From: Deroplatys truncata
Taxonomy: Eukaryota; Arthropoda; Insecta; Mantodea; Mantidae
Direction of reading: 5' to 3'
NCBI GenBank assembly: GCA_030765065.1
Contig: CM060990.1
Location: 462,343,321 to 462,407,320, forward strand
DNA length: 64,000 bases
Below are positions 11,371 through 24,339 of this stretch, in pieces. The notes below the pieces were generated by a model that saw only the letters and a program-made list of their open reading frames with translations, ran no database searches and had not been told where the DNA came from. Position 1 is the stretch's first letter. Each line of letters begins with the position of its first letter. Position numbers and translations under genes: made by a program.

Positions 11371-11660
11371 CCTTCGTGATGTAGTGGTTACCATGGTAGC
11401 CTCTAGCTCCCGAGGTCGAGGGTTCAAACCCGGCGGAGAGCAATAGATGTTTTGGGCGTAAAAATCCGTAGCATGGTTTCCTTTGGAAAGGAAGTAAAGC
11501 CGCTGGTCACATGTCGTAGATTTACGGCACGTAAAAGCCCCTCAAGCCTGACAAAGAGGCCTTTGAGCAAAATTACTGGTCTTTCACGCCGAATATAGAA
11601 TAGGACCCTAAGAGCCACAGCAGTTAAAGAGCGTCCATAAATAAAACTCAGTTTAATTTA
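11371..11660 (+). mobile_element. SINE family A, copy 2 (most complete head)
   Basis: It starts with a tRNA-like head: GTCCTTCGTGATGTAGTGG, an A-box-like region, then the B box GGTTCAAACCC at about 11432. The body with GGGCGTAAAAATCC and GGCACGTAAAAG follows, and it ends GCGTCCATAAATAAAACTCA. It is inserted in the core of Polinton fossil 2, so it is younger than that element. Confidence 0.92.
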
Positions 11661-12239
11661 ATTCAGCTACAATCTGCTAAATACCACAAAAATCCTTATA
11701 ACTACTGATCAATATATCCATGATGGACTTATTCAAAAGAGCACACTTATTCATCTTGTCAACATCTAAACACACTCGAGAGTTGATTTCGCTTAAAGGA
11801 GATGATGTTCTCGATTCGAAGCAAACTAACACAATGAAGGTCTAAGCTCGAAGGGACCTCGAATTATGGAAAAGACACGGATCCCTCAGAGAATATTACA
11901 TTTCAGTTCCGGCGCTGTAACGTTTTAATTGTTTTGCTGTTCGACGTTAACACCAATATTTTATGTATTTAGAGGTTTTATTAAGGTAATTTACATCATT
12001 TATTTCTTATTATCTGTATGCTTTTTCGGTTAATATACTTTCAATCCAATCGTGCAGCGATTTCAGCAATTAAATGGTGATTAAGTTTCTAAAGTTCTGA
12101 TATTTCACTAGCATACCAATTCCTTTTTGAAGATATATAACATGATCGCTAATATATTGGCGTAACTCTGCTGTACTACTAGGAGTAACTTCTAGTGCTG
12201 ATCTGAAGCCCAGATAAAGGAGAAGAGACCCAAACAACG

Positions 12240-14607
12240 AACTAAAATAAAGCTATGTTGACGTGAAAGGTTCTAATTAAGGCTCTCAAATAACAAAACT
12301 TGGATAAAACGCTGCAATTTCACAAAACGAAACTCGAGATTAGCTTTGGTTAGAGCTGCATAGCTCTGATTAGGCTAGGTTGGGATATTTGTTGCTAGAT
12401 TAGGGTCGACGAATACAAGATAGGTGATAAGGGATATCTTGTTTAGTTTAGACTGCTTTGCATCAGGATGATATCAGGATAGAATACACGATTAGAGGAT
12501 ATTCTGAGATGGGTTGGGTTAGGCTCGCATACTGATCGTCTAAGTTATGAAGGATGATTTAGTTTAGGCTGTCTTGGCAATGGGTTGGTCACGTCTAGTC
12601 ACATTTGGTCGCGTATTGTGGCCACGTCTGGTCAGTTTTGTTAGGCTAGGTTAGGTTAAGTCATGTTGTTGGTCACGTATGGTCACATATTGTGGTCACG
12701 TTTGGTCACGTTTTGGTTAGGATAGGCTAGGTCAAGTTTGGTTAGGTTAAACGATGACAGCATAGAATAGATAATGAGAGGATTTCCAGAGCAGGTAAGA
12801 CTAGGATAGGCTATGTTAGGATGTTCGGTGTGAGGAAAGGTTAGACGGTCGCGGGATATAACAGATGCTTAGAAGATTGTCCAGGTTAGGTTAGGATAGT
12901 TGAATATGCTTCAGAACTTTCTATAGATTATATACAGTTTATCCCTCCTTCTCCTCCTCACATGCTAGCAGCTGGTCATTCATAGGTTTATAAGTTGTAC
13001 AATAAAAAAGCTTTAAACGTACATAAAAAGTACTGCAACAGTGTATGAAATGCTGATAAAGTACCCGAAAATGAGAGAGAAATGTCGTAAATACTGCTAA
13101 AAGGGTGAAAAATTCCGAAATACTGTCAGATTCTTGTAAAACATGGTAAATGCTCATTAAAACAGGACCAAGCTACTATAAAACGTGTGATATCCCTGTT
13201 AAAATGTAGCAGAAAGGTTGCAAAGTTCTCAAAATATTCATAAAAGCTTCGAAGCCTTGTTGAGTGCTCCAAATAGCTCTACCAGAGCTCGTAATACTCA
13301 TCCCTGCGTCCAAGAATGTCTTCAAGATGCGTAAAATGGATATAAAGTACTTCAAGATGCCTTCGAAATGCCTAAAATATTATGAAAGGACCTTCCCTCC
13401 CAAAAATATTCCTGCTCCAGTGTCTAAGGTGCCTTCGAAATGTCTGGAAACTGTGTAAGAATGGTTAAAAGACCATAAAACACCATCGAACATCTCTTAC
13501 GAATACCCTGAAAATAGCTGCTCCATTGCCTAAAAATAATACCTTCAATGTGCTTGAAATGCAGCTGTCAGTGTTCCAAAATGTACTAAAATCTTATGAC
13601 AATACCCGAAATTACCTGCGTCAGTTATTAAAGCGCCCTACAACACCAGCTCTAGTGTTTAAAATACCTTCTAAATACCATCAAAGTACCCCTAAATGTT
13701 CCCACAGTGTTCCAAAATGTACTAAAAGCTTATGTCAATCTCCAAGAATAACAGTGCCAGCAGCTAAATTGCCTTCGAAATGCTCTAAAATAGCTGACAA
13801 TACCTTGCCCCAACGCCTGAAAAGTTCACAAAAGGGGTAAAATGTATTCAAGGCATGCTCAATATGCTCTAAAATACCTCTTCCACTTACCAGAAAGTCT
13901 GTAAAAGTGGGTATAGTACCTTCAAAGGACTCTGAAATGTAGCAAAATAACCGAAAAATCTGTTCCTGAGCCTGAAATGCTCGTAAAAGTGTTTCCAAAA
14001 TGACTATTTCAGTGCCTGAAATTTCCATAAAAGCGTTCGAAAGGACTGAAAATGCTCGAAATCACTATAAAAACGTCAGAACATTCTAAAGGCAAAACAA
14101 ATATGGATGTAGATATGTCAGATACGGCAACAAAACGAAATAAACCACCTAAAACACCAACAAATCAGTGTAAAATGGAAGAAGTGTGCCAAGCTTAGGC
14201 CAACATGCGGTGAAGCCAAGGTTAGACTACCTCACGTTAGGTTAGACTATATTAGGTTAGGTTAGTGTTGGATAGCTTTGACTAGTTTAGGGTAGACAAT
14301 GGGCGGATAGAATGGATGATAAGGAATAGCTGAGACTAGAATGGTTTGGTTAGACGATGACAGGATGAATGATGATGCGAGTATAGTGTTGGTTAGATTT
14401 GGTTAGGTTAGCTTTGTTAGGATCGTTCAGACTAGGTTAGGTTAGACATGATCATCATAGAAGGCTATTAGGTTATACATCATACAACATATCCCAGCAA
14501 CGATGGTGCATGAGCGTACACACTGATATCCTCCTCCATTTTAACCGCTCACGAGAAGCACCTCTCTAACAACTTCGATCCCTACCCTCCTTCGCACCTC
14601 CCTTCGT
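12240..14607 (-). repeat. Right inverted arm of Polinton fossil 2
   Basis: It is the inverse of 7217-9573, with the same modules in mirror order: GGTCACG-type repeats (12590-12720), TTAGGTTAGG-type runs (12350-12900 and 14220-14450), and degenerate CTAAAATG-type units (12940-14080). The outer extension at 14608-14660 (TATTCCCTATCTCTCCCAT, TGTGCTCGA) resembles the end of element 1 and is missing on the left side. Confidence 0.85.
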
Positions 14608-14660
14608 ATTCCCTATCTCTCCCATGTTTCACTATTCTCTGTGCTCGATCTCTCTTATAT

Positions 14661-16790
14661 ATCCTACTAGTAACAATATGTATGTAAAGTGTTTCTTCTG
14701 AAGTGGGCATGGAAGAGAAACAGAATTATACAGGAATGTAACAGAATTCCGCTGGTGGACAAATAATCGAGAAAGAGGCTATTATTTCGATATATTTGCC
14801 AGTATCAATAACTTCTACGAAGCGTAAGTATTTATAATAATAATAATAATAATAATTGGTGATCAAAATATAAATTGGTTATTAGGATAATTCTGGGAAC
14901 CTCGCGAATTAGATTATATTATTATTATTATTATTAATTTTATTATAACATTGCATAATGATGACACTTAGTCAAAAAGGGTTGTTAGAACAAATGTATT
15001 GTTATCGTTATACTTATTATCATGATTATTATTAACTGAACATATTCAACTAGCAGGAATATAGAAATCTCATTGGCAATGTTAGCCTTCGTCCATCTTT
15101 TGGAATGACGTAAGCAACTTGTCAGCCAAGAGGCTAGAAGTATGCAAAAGAGGAGGAAAAAGGGTGACGTTTGGAGAGGGCGGAGCTCACATTTCATTAC
15201 CAACTTGTATCTCCCGTTTCGCCCAAGTGTTTATCGGCATAGCTTTCTCTACTTAAGAGTAACTCAAACATGGCACTTTAGCATAGACGTACCGTAAACG
15301 CATTAGAAAGGACACGTGAGTTACACCTCTTTCTGTTCCCTGTGAAGGGCTGTCAACGTTCAGCTTTTTTCGAATTCCGGGGTGTGATCTGATTTTGGGT
15401 TCTAGCATCCCTGTGGTTATAGACTATGGAATGTCTCGAATCTATGGAAAGCTTGGAGAAAAAGAAAACGTTTATAGTTATGTATCTAGAAAAAGAATAC
15501 CACTGGGAGAAAACATATTGGTTCTCCAGGAATAAATCCTTCTATAACACTTTTACGCCAAAATACACAGTATTTAAAACATTTAAAGAACATAGAATTA
15601 TGACAAGGGTGTCCCGCATTCTAACTGGTTTTTAAGGCTGTCAAGAACGCAAAAAGTTTGGGAATCTATGTTTTGGTTATCAGGTAAACAGAGCTTGATT
15701 AACATCGAATCTCTCCGCTGTAGTACAGAGATTGCCTAACCAACTTTTTGTAATGAATGCTAGCAAAGCAGAGGAGATACAGAGATGCTGCATCAAGTGT
15801 TGCATCGGAAATGAATTAGCGTAGCTTATGCCAAATGAAACGAGGACAACACCGCGGTCTTCTTCCTCACAGAACCCCCATCCCCAAAACAACCGTTCGT
15901 TCCCTTGCCGTTCTATTCGCTTTCCTTATCCCTCTCACTCCAACGATGGGCTATAGCTCAAGCACAGACGCAGAAAGCATCTGCTTCTATGTACATAACT
16001 GTCAGCGACAAACACGCATTTATTAAAAGCAAACCGGCAAACCAGCCAGCCTCTCAAATTCGAGCTACGGGCTCCACCCCTTCCTCTCACCACCCGGCCT
16101 GCACATCTCACAAATACCACGTCATATTGTATTTGTATGTGGGTAGGTATGTAAAGTAGATACAAGCACTCCCTATTTCCAATGGATATGCAACCGAATA
16201 CTGGAGCCCGAGATGGCTGCGTCCCCAAGTCCCATGACGAATCCAACCTCGCTTTAATATAACGAGAGATGCTTAGGAAAACGAGCATATGAAAAAAAAG
16301 CAATTATTTTCTGAACCCCTTCCTTGTTTGCATTAGAGGTTTCATGATTTTGGTACATATGATCACTTTCAAGGACAAGAAAATTTCCATATGAAGATGT
16401 CCTTGCACTAAAAATGGAAGCTTTTTAAAGCTGTCTCTATTTCATCCTCCAAAATTTCAAAAAAAGCAGGAAAGCGAGAAAAGAATACAATTCTACCAAA
16501 ATGGACATAGGATGTTGCTCTACAACAATTAGGTAATGAAGCATTTGGTATACGATAAACATAAAAGTAGAACAAACTATGAAATTTAATATTTGCATAC
16601 ATCCCACTGTTTAGTAAAATACTGTTTCAGTCCGTCATCTAAAATTCATTACCAATCAGAATTACGTTACACTGGAAGTTTTATGAAACAATAAGATGGA
16701 AATAGTTTATTAATTACGCAGTGAACCTTAAAACTACCCAAGGAAGACGTCCATAAATGGGGTTCAATTAAAATACACTTATTCGTATAC
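14661..16790. other. Gene-poor stretch with ATA/ATT microsatellites
   Basis: It contains (ATA)n at 14836-14857 and (ATT)n at about 14917-14936. The short frames at 15426-15635 and 15835-16160 show no family likeness. No gene was recognised. Confidence 0.55.
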
Positions 16791-16799
16791 ATCCTTAAT

Positions 16800-17390
16800 C
16801 TGAGAGAACAAATTATTACGTATTTTTACTTCCTCTACCATGTAGAGAAAATATTGCATTCCACCAAAAATTTGATACAGAGATTTTACCAGAAATATAT
16901 GTTTTAAGGCTCCCTGAATACAAAAGAAGCATTTTAGAAAAAAACACCGTGTGCGCGAGTTTGTGTGCGTGTGTGTGAACAGCATAACTCAAAAATGAAA
17001 ACTCGGATGAATACCAAACTTGGTATTTAAGTTCAAAATCTTCCAAAGATGTGACACGAGGATTTTCAAGAAAATCTCCCCAAAACAAACCACTCTTTAC
17101 GTGAAAAAGTCTTCGAAATCGTTTTATTTTCTCAAAAAGAGCTCTAACGATTTTAGCTAAAATACCACATATATAAGATATTTAAATGACAAACTATGTA
17201 TATTTTGAATTTTCTCAACAGCTTGGGAAGTCCATTTTATTTCATTGAATTTTGTATAAGTTTGAATTACAAGGAAACCTTACAAGATGAACAAAGCTTA
17301 CTACAGAAAGAATGCAGAAACCGTTAAAGTATACAATTTGTTTCAATTAAACCTTTGCGTAGTTGCCTTTTCCGAAATATTCCATGGTGT
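16800..17390. repeat. Direct repeat pair, copy A
   Basis: It is homologous over about 590 bases to 17655-18215 in the same orientation. Shared anchors are the GTGTGTGTGAACA motif, CAAAAATGAAAACTCGGA (copy B CAAAAATGAAAAGTCGGA), ACCAAACTTGGTATTTAAGT, and TTATTTTCTCAAAAA further on. No protein was recognised. It is probably a dispersed repeat present twice. Confidence 0.8.
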
Positions 17391-17550
17391 CATCTAACCG
17401 GCATGCTTCAAATTTTGCAATATTTGCTCTCCCCCTCCCGTTTTTTTCTTCTTTCCTTCCATTGTGAGAGCTTGTTACCACGAATAAACATTTGAATAAT
17501 GTTTCCACATGTAACTAAGCACGCCTTGTTTAATTTGAAACAATTCCTAA

Positions 17551-17555
<5 letters not shown>

Positions 17556-17602
<47 letters not shown>
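17556..17602. repeat. (TA)n microsatellite
   Basis: An uninterrupted TA run of about 23 units lies between the two direct repeat copies. Confidence 0.97.
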
Positions 17603-17603
<1 letters not shown>

Positions 17604-17654
17604 CGTGAATATACATATGTATATGAAACAGATATATGTGAATTTGTCGTTGAT

Positions 17655-18215
17655 AGAGAAAGTTATACGAACTTATCGCAACAGAATTTTGCTTTCTCTA
17701 CCACTCACCAATTCCGTGCCGAGATTTTGCCGGAAATCCATGTTTCGTGGCCCCTTCAATAAAAAACATTTTTACAAATAGGTCCGGGTTGTATGTGTGT
17801 GTGTGAACAACATATTTCAAAAATGAAAAGTCGGACAGTTACCAAATTTGGTAATTTAGTTCAGTATCTACCGGAGATGGGACACCAAGAGTTTCAAGAA
17901 AATACCCCATCCTAAATTACCCGTTGCATGGAAAAAAAATATATATATATCTTATTTTCTCAAAAATGACTAACAATTTTAATTACAACACTTTATGTTA
18001 AAAATGTTTATTGACAAACAGGATGTAACTATACCTCGAATTTTCTGGTAATAGTCTGTGAAGTCCTCTTCATTCGAACAATCTTGCGTAAATTTGTATA
18101 ATGGGTAAATCTTAAGACACAGACGAAGACTTACTATACAAAAACGCAGATTTCCTTAAAATACACGTTTTGTTTCAAATAATATTTGCCATGCCATCAG
18201 ACATTTCCGATCGTT
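17655..18215. repeat. Direct repeat pair, copy B
   Basis: Counterpart of copy A, about 850 bases downstream. Many substitutions separate the two, so the duplication or pair of insertions is old. The TA microsatellite lies just upstream, between the copies. Confidence 0.8.
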
Positions 18216-19718
18216 ATTATTGTTATAAACTGTACAATACTTAGTACTTTTTTCATAATGCTTCGCTATTCAGTGTTTAACGCGATATCATGGGAAGAGA
18301 TTGGAATTTCAAGGCCATCCTATAGTAATTGCTTGAATAATTTGGTAAGACGAGATGTATTAAATCTTGAATTGAAAATTTCCATTATGTTGCAATAAAA
18401 ATTCCCTAAGTCCAAAATTAAATTGCTGCTTACTGCAAAAAAAAGTGCATTTATTTTCTTTACAGCCATGAGATGCTCATACATATCAGGTATTACTAGT
18501 GTAATGCAGTTATTAAAAACACAATCTGGAAACCAATGAAATGTTTGCTAATGTTTTACTTGGCAGCTTATGCATCTAACGCACCAAATACCAAGAATTA
18601 AAACAAAAGTAATTGCTTTTATAGGGAAGTATCCAGTGAGATCCAATCGTTTATTAAAGTAGTTCTAGAAAAAGCTCAAGATTTAAAAATTTAGACTATA
18701 AATTATCATTACGACATGTATATAGATAAGAAAATAAATAAATTCCAAAGAGTATATGGAACCATTCAAATAACTTTTAATAACCAAGTACGGATATAAA
18801 CAATAATAAATTAAATTCTATAAGGTAATGCCAATGAAAATAAAACCTCGGTACCAACACACAAAAGTTCAAATGAAATACGAATAACTCAAAGTTCATT
18901 TTGAGAAGAGTTAAAAGGTGAAAGGACTAGAGAAAATTGAAAACGTAGATTTTATAGCAGAATTAAATATTGAGCCAATAAACAACAGGATAGCGGAATG
19001 CATGGAAGTCCATTAAAACCTCTGGCCAGAGCAATGTTAAACTACAGTCCAAAAGGAATAGGAGAAAGAGGGTGACTCACAAGACGTCGGAAAGAAGTCA
19101 GAAAAGTCAGAAAAGGATAAGAGGTAATGCATGGAGTGAAGTATGTGAAAATTAATACCACAGTGAATATGAACTTTAGGTTGGAAGCAAAATTTTGCAT
19201 CTTTACTGCCGTCCATAGAGTATGCATGTGGGAATGGATGTGGTAGTGTTTAATGTTAGAATTGATTAAAACCCAAAATTAAAGACCCTACAGTCAACGA
19301 GCTGATTCTCAAGTCGAAGCCACCGAATTGACCGTGGAAGTTAAAGGCGATTTTACAAATGAAACAATTAAAAAAAAATTGCATGCTCCTCAGTATCACT
19401 GAAAACCGTACCCTTTCGGAAAGAATTCGTTCGAGGGTTTTCTTAATCGTGAAGGAGGGGATAGGAATGCTGTGTCACAGCCCTTGTGGGAATTCGAACC
19501 AAATGCAACGATCTGCTCTATCTGCTCTTACCCACATACACACACTGATGCTGGATAAGATGGTTCCAGCTCCCAGCTGTACTATCCAGGCTTTTGTATT
19601 AAGATCCCCTTCACTATCGGAGCGAATATGCCAATATTACGTGGGTAACGTTTTCTAACAACGCGGATTTTGCATTTCCTTCCCCTTCCTCCCCCTCACA
19701 CACACACACACACACACA

Positions 19719-19766
<48 letters not shown>

Positions 19767-21950
19767 TCATTCGATTTCCAGTCTCACTATATAGCACACC
19801 GTTGATCTCGCCCATTTCGTAGAATGTAAAGCGGTTTTCCTGTTCTTTTCCAAACATTGTGTTTCCAACTATGGACTCATTTCTCTTCTGCCCCAGGGGA
19901 CTTTCTCTGAGGCCTGGTTCGTTTTAAGCCGGGACATGCTGTCTGCAATGGCCAATTGAAAGGTAACGCCAGGAGCCAAATATTCATTAGGTGTTTTCTG
20001 TTGTCCAAGATCATTTTGACAACTAATTTCATTTGGTTAAGATATATTATCGCTACACGATTGAAATAAATATTTATTAAAGCATTTTAAAAGCATCATA
20101 GTGATTCGTTGTCAAAACTTATGAGCGATATTTAAATGACCAACTATAGTCGTTTCGATATCATAATTGACTCTCCCAAAAAGATGAATGACTAGAAAAG
20201 CGATCTTTTATTTCATTAAGTCAATGCATCTGTGAGCTTTGAAAAATCCACAGCATATAGGTAAGATATCTCATTGATATCTGTGCGAGGTAATACGCAC
20301 AATAAGAGCAGTGTTTTTTTCTGCCAAGTTTCCAAATTTTAGCTTAAATGCTTATTTAATTATTAAATTTTTATTGTATAAATTTATTGCTCTAAACAAA
20401 ATGCTCCACACAATTTTTCAAAATATTCATATAAAAATTCAGGTTTTTCGGTCAATATGTTTATTAAACGATCTATCATAATCGAGTTTTGTATGAACCT
20501 CTAATTATGTTGTTCTTCCAAATTTCAGTATTTCTCTCAAAGTTGCAGCATTATTTAAAAAAGGTACATGGTCATTTTCTTTAATGTACTTCTGAGATCC
20601 AGTATTTCTTTTTTAACAAATAATTAAAAAGCTGCATTGTGTGGAGTATTTACAGGATAGAAAAAACTGAAAAACAATTTGCGAGAAAACAAGGTTCAAA
20701 GTTGGGGTGCATATAAATAAGCATGCGCCTGTCCATTTTAAGTATATCTTTATTCGTAGCTTAAATGCACAAAATGTAAAACGCTATATGTTTTTTTAAT
20801 GTATAGAATTTGTTTTGTTTAACTATGAAAAACATAATTTTTTAAGTTTTCATAATCTTATATAGGTGTTACTGAATTGTTATTAACGCGCTACTATATT
20901 TGTGAATAGCTTATTTGCTGTTAGTGGAAAACAATAACCTTTATTAGAACAATTCTTTTACGAAACCTTTCTGATATAAAGCTTCGTTTTGGTGTACGAC
21001 TATGACAGCTGTTAGCTAGCACAAGAGCCTGGCATCTTTGAGAAGATACAACAGAATATGGAATTTCGATTTTGAAGAAAGAGCATTCAAATATAGTGTA
21101 TGTGCTCGAGTTCAGATAACCTGTTATCATCCATTTTTTGTGGGGCTAATGGTGTAAAAATGATATGTTTGACAGCACAAGCGTTTAAGATGTCCTTGAA
21201 TTGAGCGAGAACTGCGATAAGCCAAAATTATTGTAGTAATATTAGAGAAATAATTGGGAGATGGGTTTTCAAGCCTTCGAGTGCACTGAAGCCATCACAT
21301 GTCATAAAATTCTATCTTAAAGCTCAACGAGAAGTCTGGCAAACCAGTAAGACATAATTTACGCTTCTAACTTCGGTGCATGTTTCAAGCCCAAAACCAA
21401 ATTCTTATTATGCTTTGATGCTCGTGGCTAAACTCGAAAAGGCGTTCTGCTTTGGTGCTTCGTGGCTTCGGGAAACGCGGGTTTCAGGCCCATGTGGGGC
21501 GTGAGTTCATAATGCTTATTAATTAGCTTTCATTCTCTTTTGTTCATGATTTTGAATTTTAAGGGCTAAGTACACACCTGCAACAAAAATGATTTACTAT
21601 TGGATTTATTATTAATTTTTACGCAAATAATTACCTCAATCATTCTTACACACATAAAATCGCGTGGCACTGAAGCCAAAATGCCAGAGCTGCCGAGTTC
21701 CTTAGCAATTTAGAAGATTCCCAATCCTTTATCTTAAATTAAAGAATAAATTAGTTAATAACAATAAATCGAACAACGATGGCAATAATAATAATCATAA
21801 TAAAAATAACAATTATTTATTGCTAAAATATTTCAAAATAAAATATCACTAATTTCTACCAACACCACTAAAGGAGAGAATCTCGTTTTCAGGAGGGCAT
21901 TCCCTACAAATGTATACATAGACAAAAGTTTATACAAAAAGTAAATGTAT
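18216..21950. other. Gene-poor AT-rich stretch
   Basis: Short frames at 19359-19658 and 20921-21130 (minus) have no recognisable domain. A CA microsatellite is the only clear structure. No gene was recognised. Confidence 0.55.
19696..19763. repeat. (CA)n microsatellite
   Basis: Two CA runs are separated by single CT interruptions. Confidence 0.97.
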
Positions 21951-21961
21951 TTAACTCGCGT

Positions 21962-22112
21962 TTGGAGTAGCACGGACATCAATGGGAGAGGAGAGAAGCA
22001 GGTCGAGTATCTGAGTTCTACAGACCTCGAGATTGCAAATCAAGGGGACGTACCGACTTTTGTGAATTATCAAAGGAAGGAGGTCCTAGACTTGTCACTA
22101 GTGTCCTTTTGA
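21962..22112 (+). pseudogene. LINE endonuclease C-terminal remnant
   Basis: One frame reads VWSSTDINGRGEKQVEYLSS, then TDLEIANQGDVPTFVNYQRK, then EVLDLSLVS before a TGA at 22110. It matches the end of apurinic-type LINE endonucleases (consensus W-STDIN-RGE, D-LEI-N-G--PTFV, EV-D-TL-S), which nick target DNA to start reverse transcription. The N-terminal catalytic part is absent because the element is 5'-truncated. The following 650 bases join it to the reverse transcriptase but are too worn to read as a continuous frame. Confidence 0.78.
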
Positions 22113-22805
22113 ATACTAGAGGAGATTAATGACTGTAGGGTCTGTTTGGAACCTTCCATGTCCGACCTAGAAATACGCTTTGGTCTGGAGGGAAAAGGAA
22201 AGGATCGCCTGTACAGGAACCCTAAGAGACCAATTGGGACACCTTTAGAAAGGACCTGGAAGGCGGGCTGAGGAAGGGATTCCAGATCAAGCTAAGAGGA
22301 CCTGGAGGGGAACCTGAGGTTTTTCACGAACACCCTGGTGTCTTCCTACGAAAGAAACTACCCCCTCGTACGCGAGGTTCGGGCTAAAGATACATTCAGA
22401 TGGAATTATATTTAAAGTCCGTCAGGAAAAAGACACGAAGGTTGTACAGTGCGTGTAGGGCCAACAAGTGTCAAGCAACTTGGAACTCCTATGAGGAGTC
22501 CCGAGAAACTTATAAAATAGAAATCAGGAAGGCCTCCGAGGAATCTTAGAGGCTCTTCCGTGACTACAGAAGTTATCGAGCGCTGTTCGCTTGCAGAAAC
22601 TGCTAGTCTCCGGAGCTAGAGTCAGGCTGCCTCATTAGAGGACTCCTCCGGTACTATGACACAGCCGGAGGGACAGACACTGAGGCTGTTGTTTGAGACC
22701 CACTTTCTGGAGACTTGCATTATAAATCAAGAACCAAACTGGGGTAGGGTACGCCGGCCCTCCCGAGAAGGATGGCCACCAGGATGTTACTTTTAAAAAA
22801 TATAA

Positions 22806-23769
22806 ATGGGCCATTTACGCTTTTGAGCTCTATAAAAGCGCAGGTGTGGATGGGGTCTTTACGGCTCTCCTACAGGAGGGCTGGGAGATCGTTTCATCCC
22901 ACTTAGTGAGAATATTCAAAACCTGTCTGGCTATGAGCCATATTTTTCGCCTCCGGAGGCAGCCAAAGTGGTATTTATACCTAAGCCGGGTACGCAACCC
23001 TACCGTAGGTCTAGAGATTTTCGTCTTATTAGTCTAACATCCATTCTGTTAAAGGCTTTGGAAATATTGGTAGATAGATATTTGAGGGATGGGGTACTGA
23101 TGGACAGACCCATACACGCTCAGCAGTATGCCTAATGGCCGGGTAAATCTACGGATACGGCGCTGCGTCAGCTTGTGGTGAGCCTGGAGAGGGCGCTGGA
23201 CTATGGAGCACTCACCATTGCAGTTTTCTTGGACACTTAAGATGCCTTTAGTAATGACTTTCGGCACCATTCGGAAATGTCTGGAGAGCAGGGGAGTCAG
23301 TCCGATACTCACGGACTGGATTATGACCTCCTTGGAAGGCCGGTAGGTTGTGGCGACCCTGGGGAGTGAGTGCGTGAGGCAAAAGTGCCCCGGGGCTGCC
23401 CACAAGGGGACGTTTTGCCATCTAACCTGTGGTGTCTGGTGGTAGGTATACTGCTGGACAGACTCAACGGAGGGGGATTGATGATCAAGGTTATGCTGAT
23501 AACATGTGCCTTGTAGCAGGTGTAAAATTCCGGAGTACTATTTGGGAGCTCATAAAGGCTTCCTGCATGCTCTAGAGGAATGGTGTAGAGAAACGGACTT
23601 GTCCGTTAAGCTGGTCAAGACTGAAATAACGATCCTCACATGGAGGAGGAGACTGTCAGGTTTGGTAGAACCCCACCTGCTTGGGAAGAAGCTGAATGTT
23701 TCCGGAGCGGTGGAGTGTCTAGGAGTCATTCTAGATGCGGGGATTAGCTGGAAAAAGCATGTTGATTGA
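22806..23769 (+). pseudogene. LINE reverse transcriptase remnant
   Basis: Pieces in changing frames follow the order of a LINE reverse transcriptase. AFELYKSAGVDGVFTALLQE begins near 22820. A VVFIPKPG-like stretch lies at about 22970, RDFRLISLTSILLKALEILV at about 23010, and a GKSTDTALRQLVVSLERALD stretch at about 23145. AVFLDT (motif A) is at about 23222 and GYADNM, in the place of the catalytic YADD box, at about 23491. The tail (23506-23769) ends VECLGVILDAGISWKKHVD. The altered YADD box and several frame changes make it inactive. Confidence 0.85.
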
Positions 23770-24339
23770 TTTCGCTTGACTACAAAGTACAGATGGCCTG
23801 AAATGCCTTGCGAGCCTGCCGATGATCCATAGGACCGAAGTGGAGCCTGAGACCCAAAGTGGTCAAATGGCTATACATCTCGTTATAAGACCGTCAATAT
23901 CTTATGCGATTTGGTGGCCTGCCTCTCACGCAAATGTAGTGACTGCCAAGCTGGTTTCGCTGCGGAGATAACAGGGGCAGTGCGGATGACTCCGCAGTCC
24001 GCCTTCGAGATTCTGGTGGATTCTCCTTTGCACTTGTTTGCGAAGGAGGTAGGCAGGATGAGTATGATTCGCCTCTGGACTGTAGGGGGTGGTATTTTAA
24101 GCTACTCCATAAAGGGCACTCACTGATCCTTTCTGGATTACAGTAGAAGTGCCCTATAACCCAGATGATTGGAACCCAGAGACTGGGTCTCTCCTTAAGG
24201 TAGGGGGTGATTCACGAACGGTTCCCTCTTTGAGGGCAGGACGGGGCTGGGGTCTGGGACTGGGGCCCTAGAACCAGGATTGTCATTCCCCTTAGTCTAG
24301 TTTTCACGGTTTCCAGACTGAGGTCTATGGGATCTTAGG

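Larger units (their letters stand above)
7217..14660. mobile_element. Polinton/Maverick-like element 2, shrunken fossil with long inverted arms
   Basis: Two inverted arms (about 7217-9573 and 12240-14607, with outer right sequence to about 14660) flank a core of about 2.7 kb. The core carries minus-strand remnants of a Polinton-type polymerase plus a later SINE. Intact Polintons are typically 15-20 kb, so most of the interior, including integrase and capsid genes, is gone. The left arm lacks roughly the outer 50 bases present on the right. The arms differ at roughly one position in eight to ten by eye, and the core is clearly broken in several places, so the copy is old. Family identity rests on the polymerase pieces and on inner-arm sequence shared with element 1. 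Confidence 0.75.

Noticed and set aside
11371-11445. Possible tRNA gene
   Set aside because: Box B is clear, but no cloverleaf with an anticodon arm could be read, and the head continues into a repeated SINE body in five places.
15426-16303. Cluster of 60-120 codon frames on both strands
   Set aside because: They overlap one another in different frames and none has a recognisable motif.
16738-16770. Phrase GACGTCCATAAATGGGG similar to the SINE family A end
   Set aside because: Only about a dozen bases match and there is no SINE body upstream.
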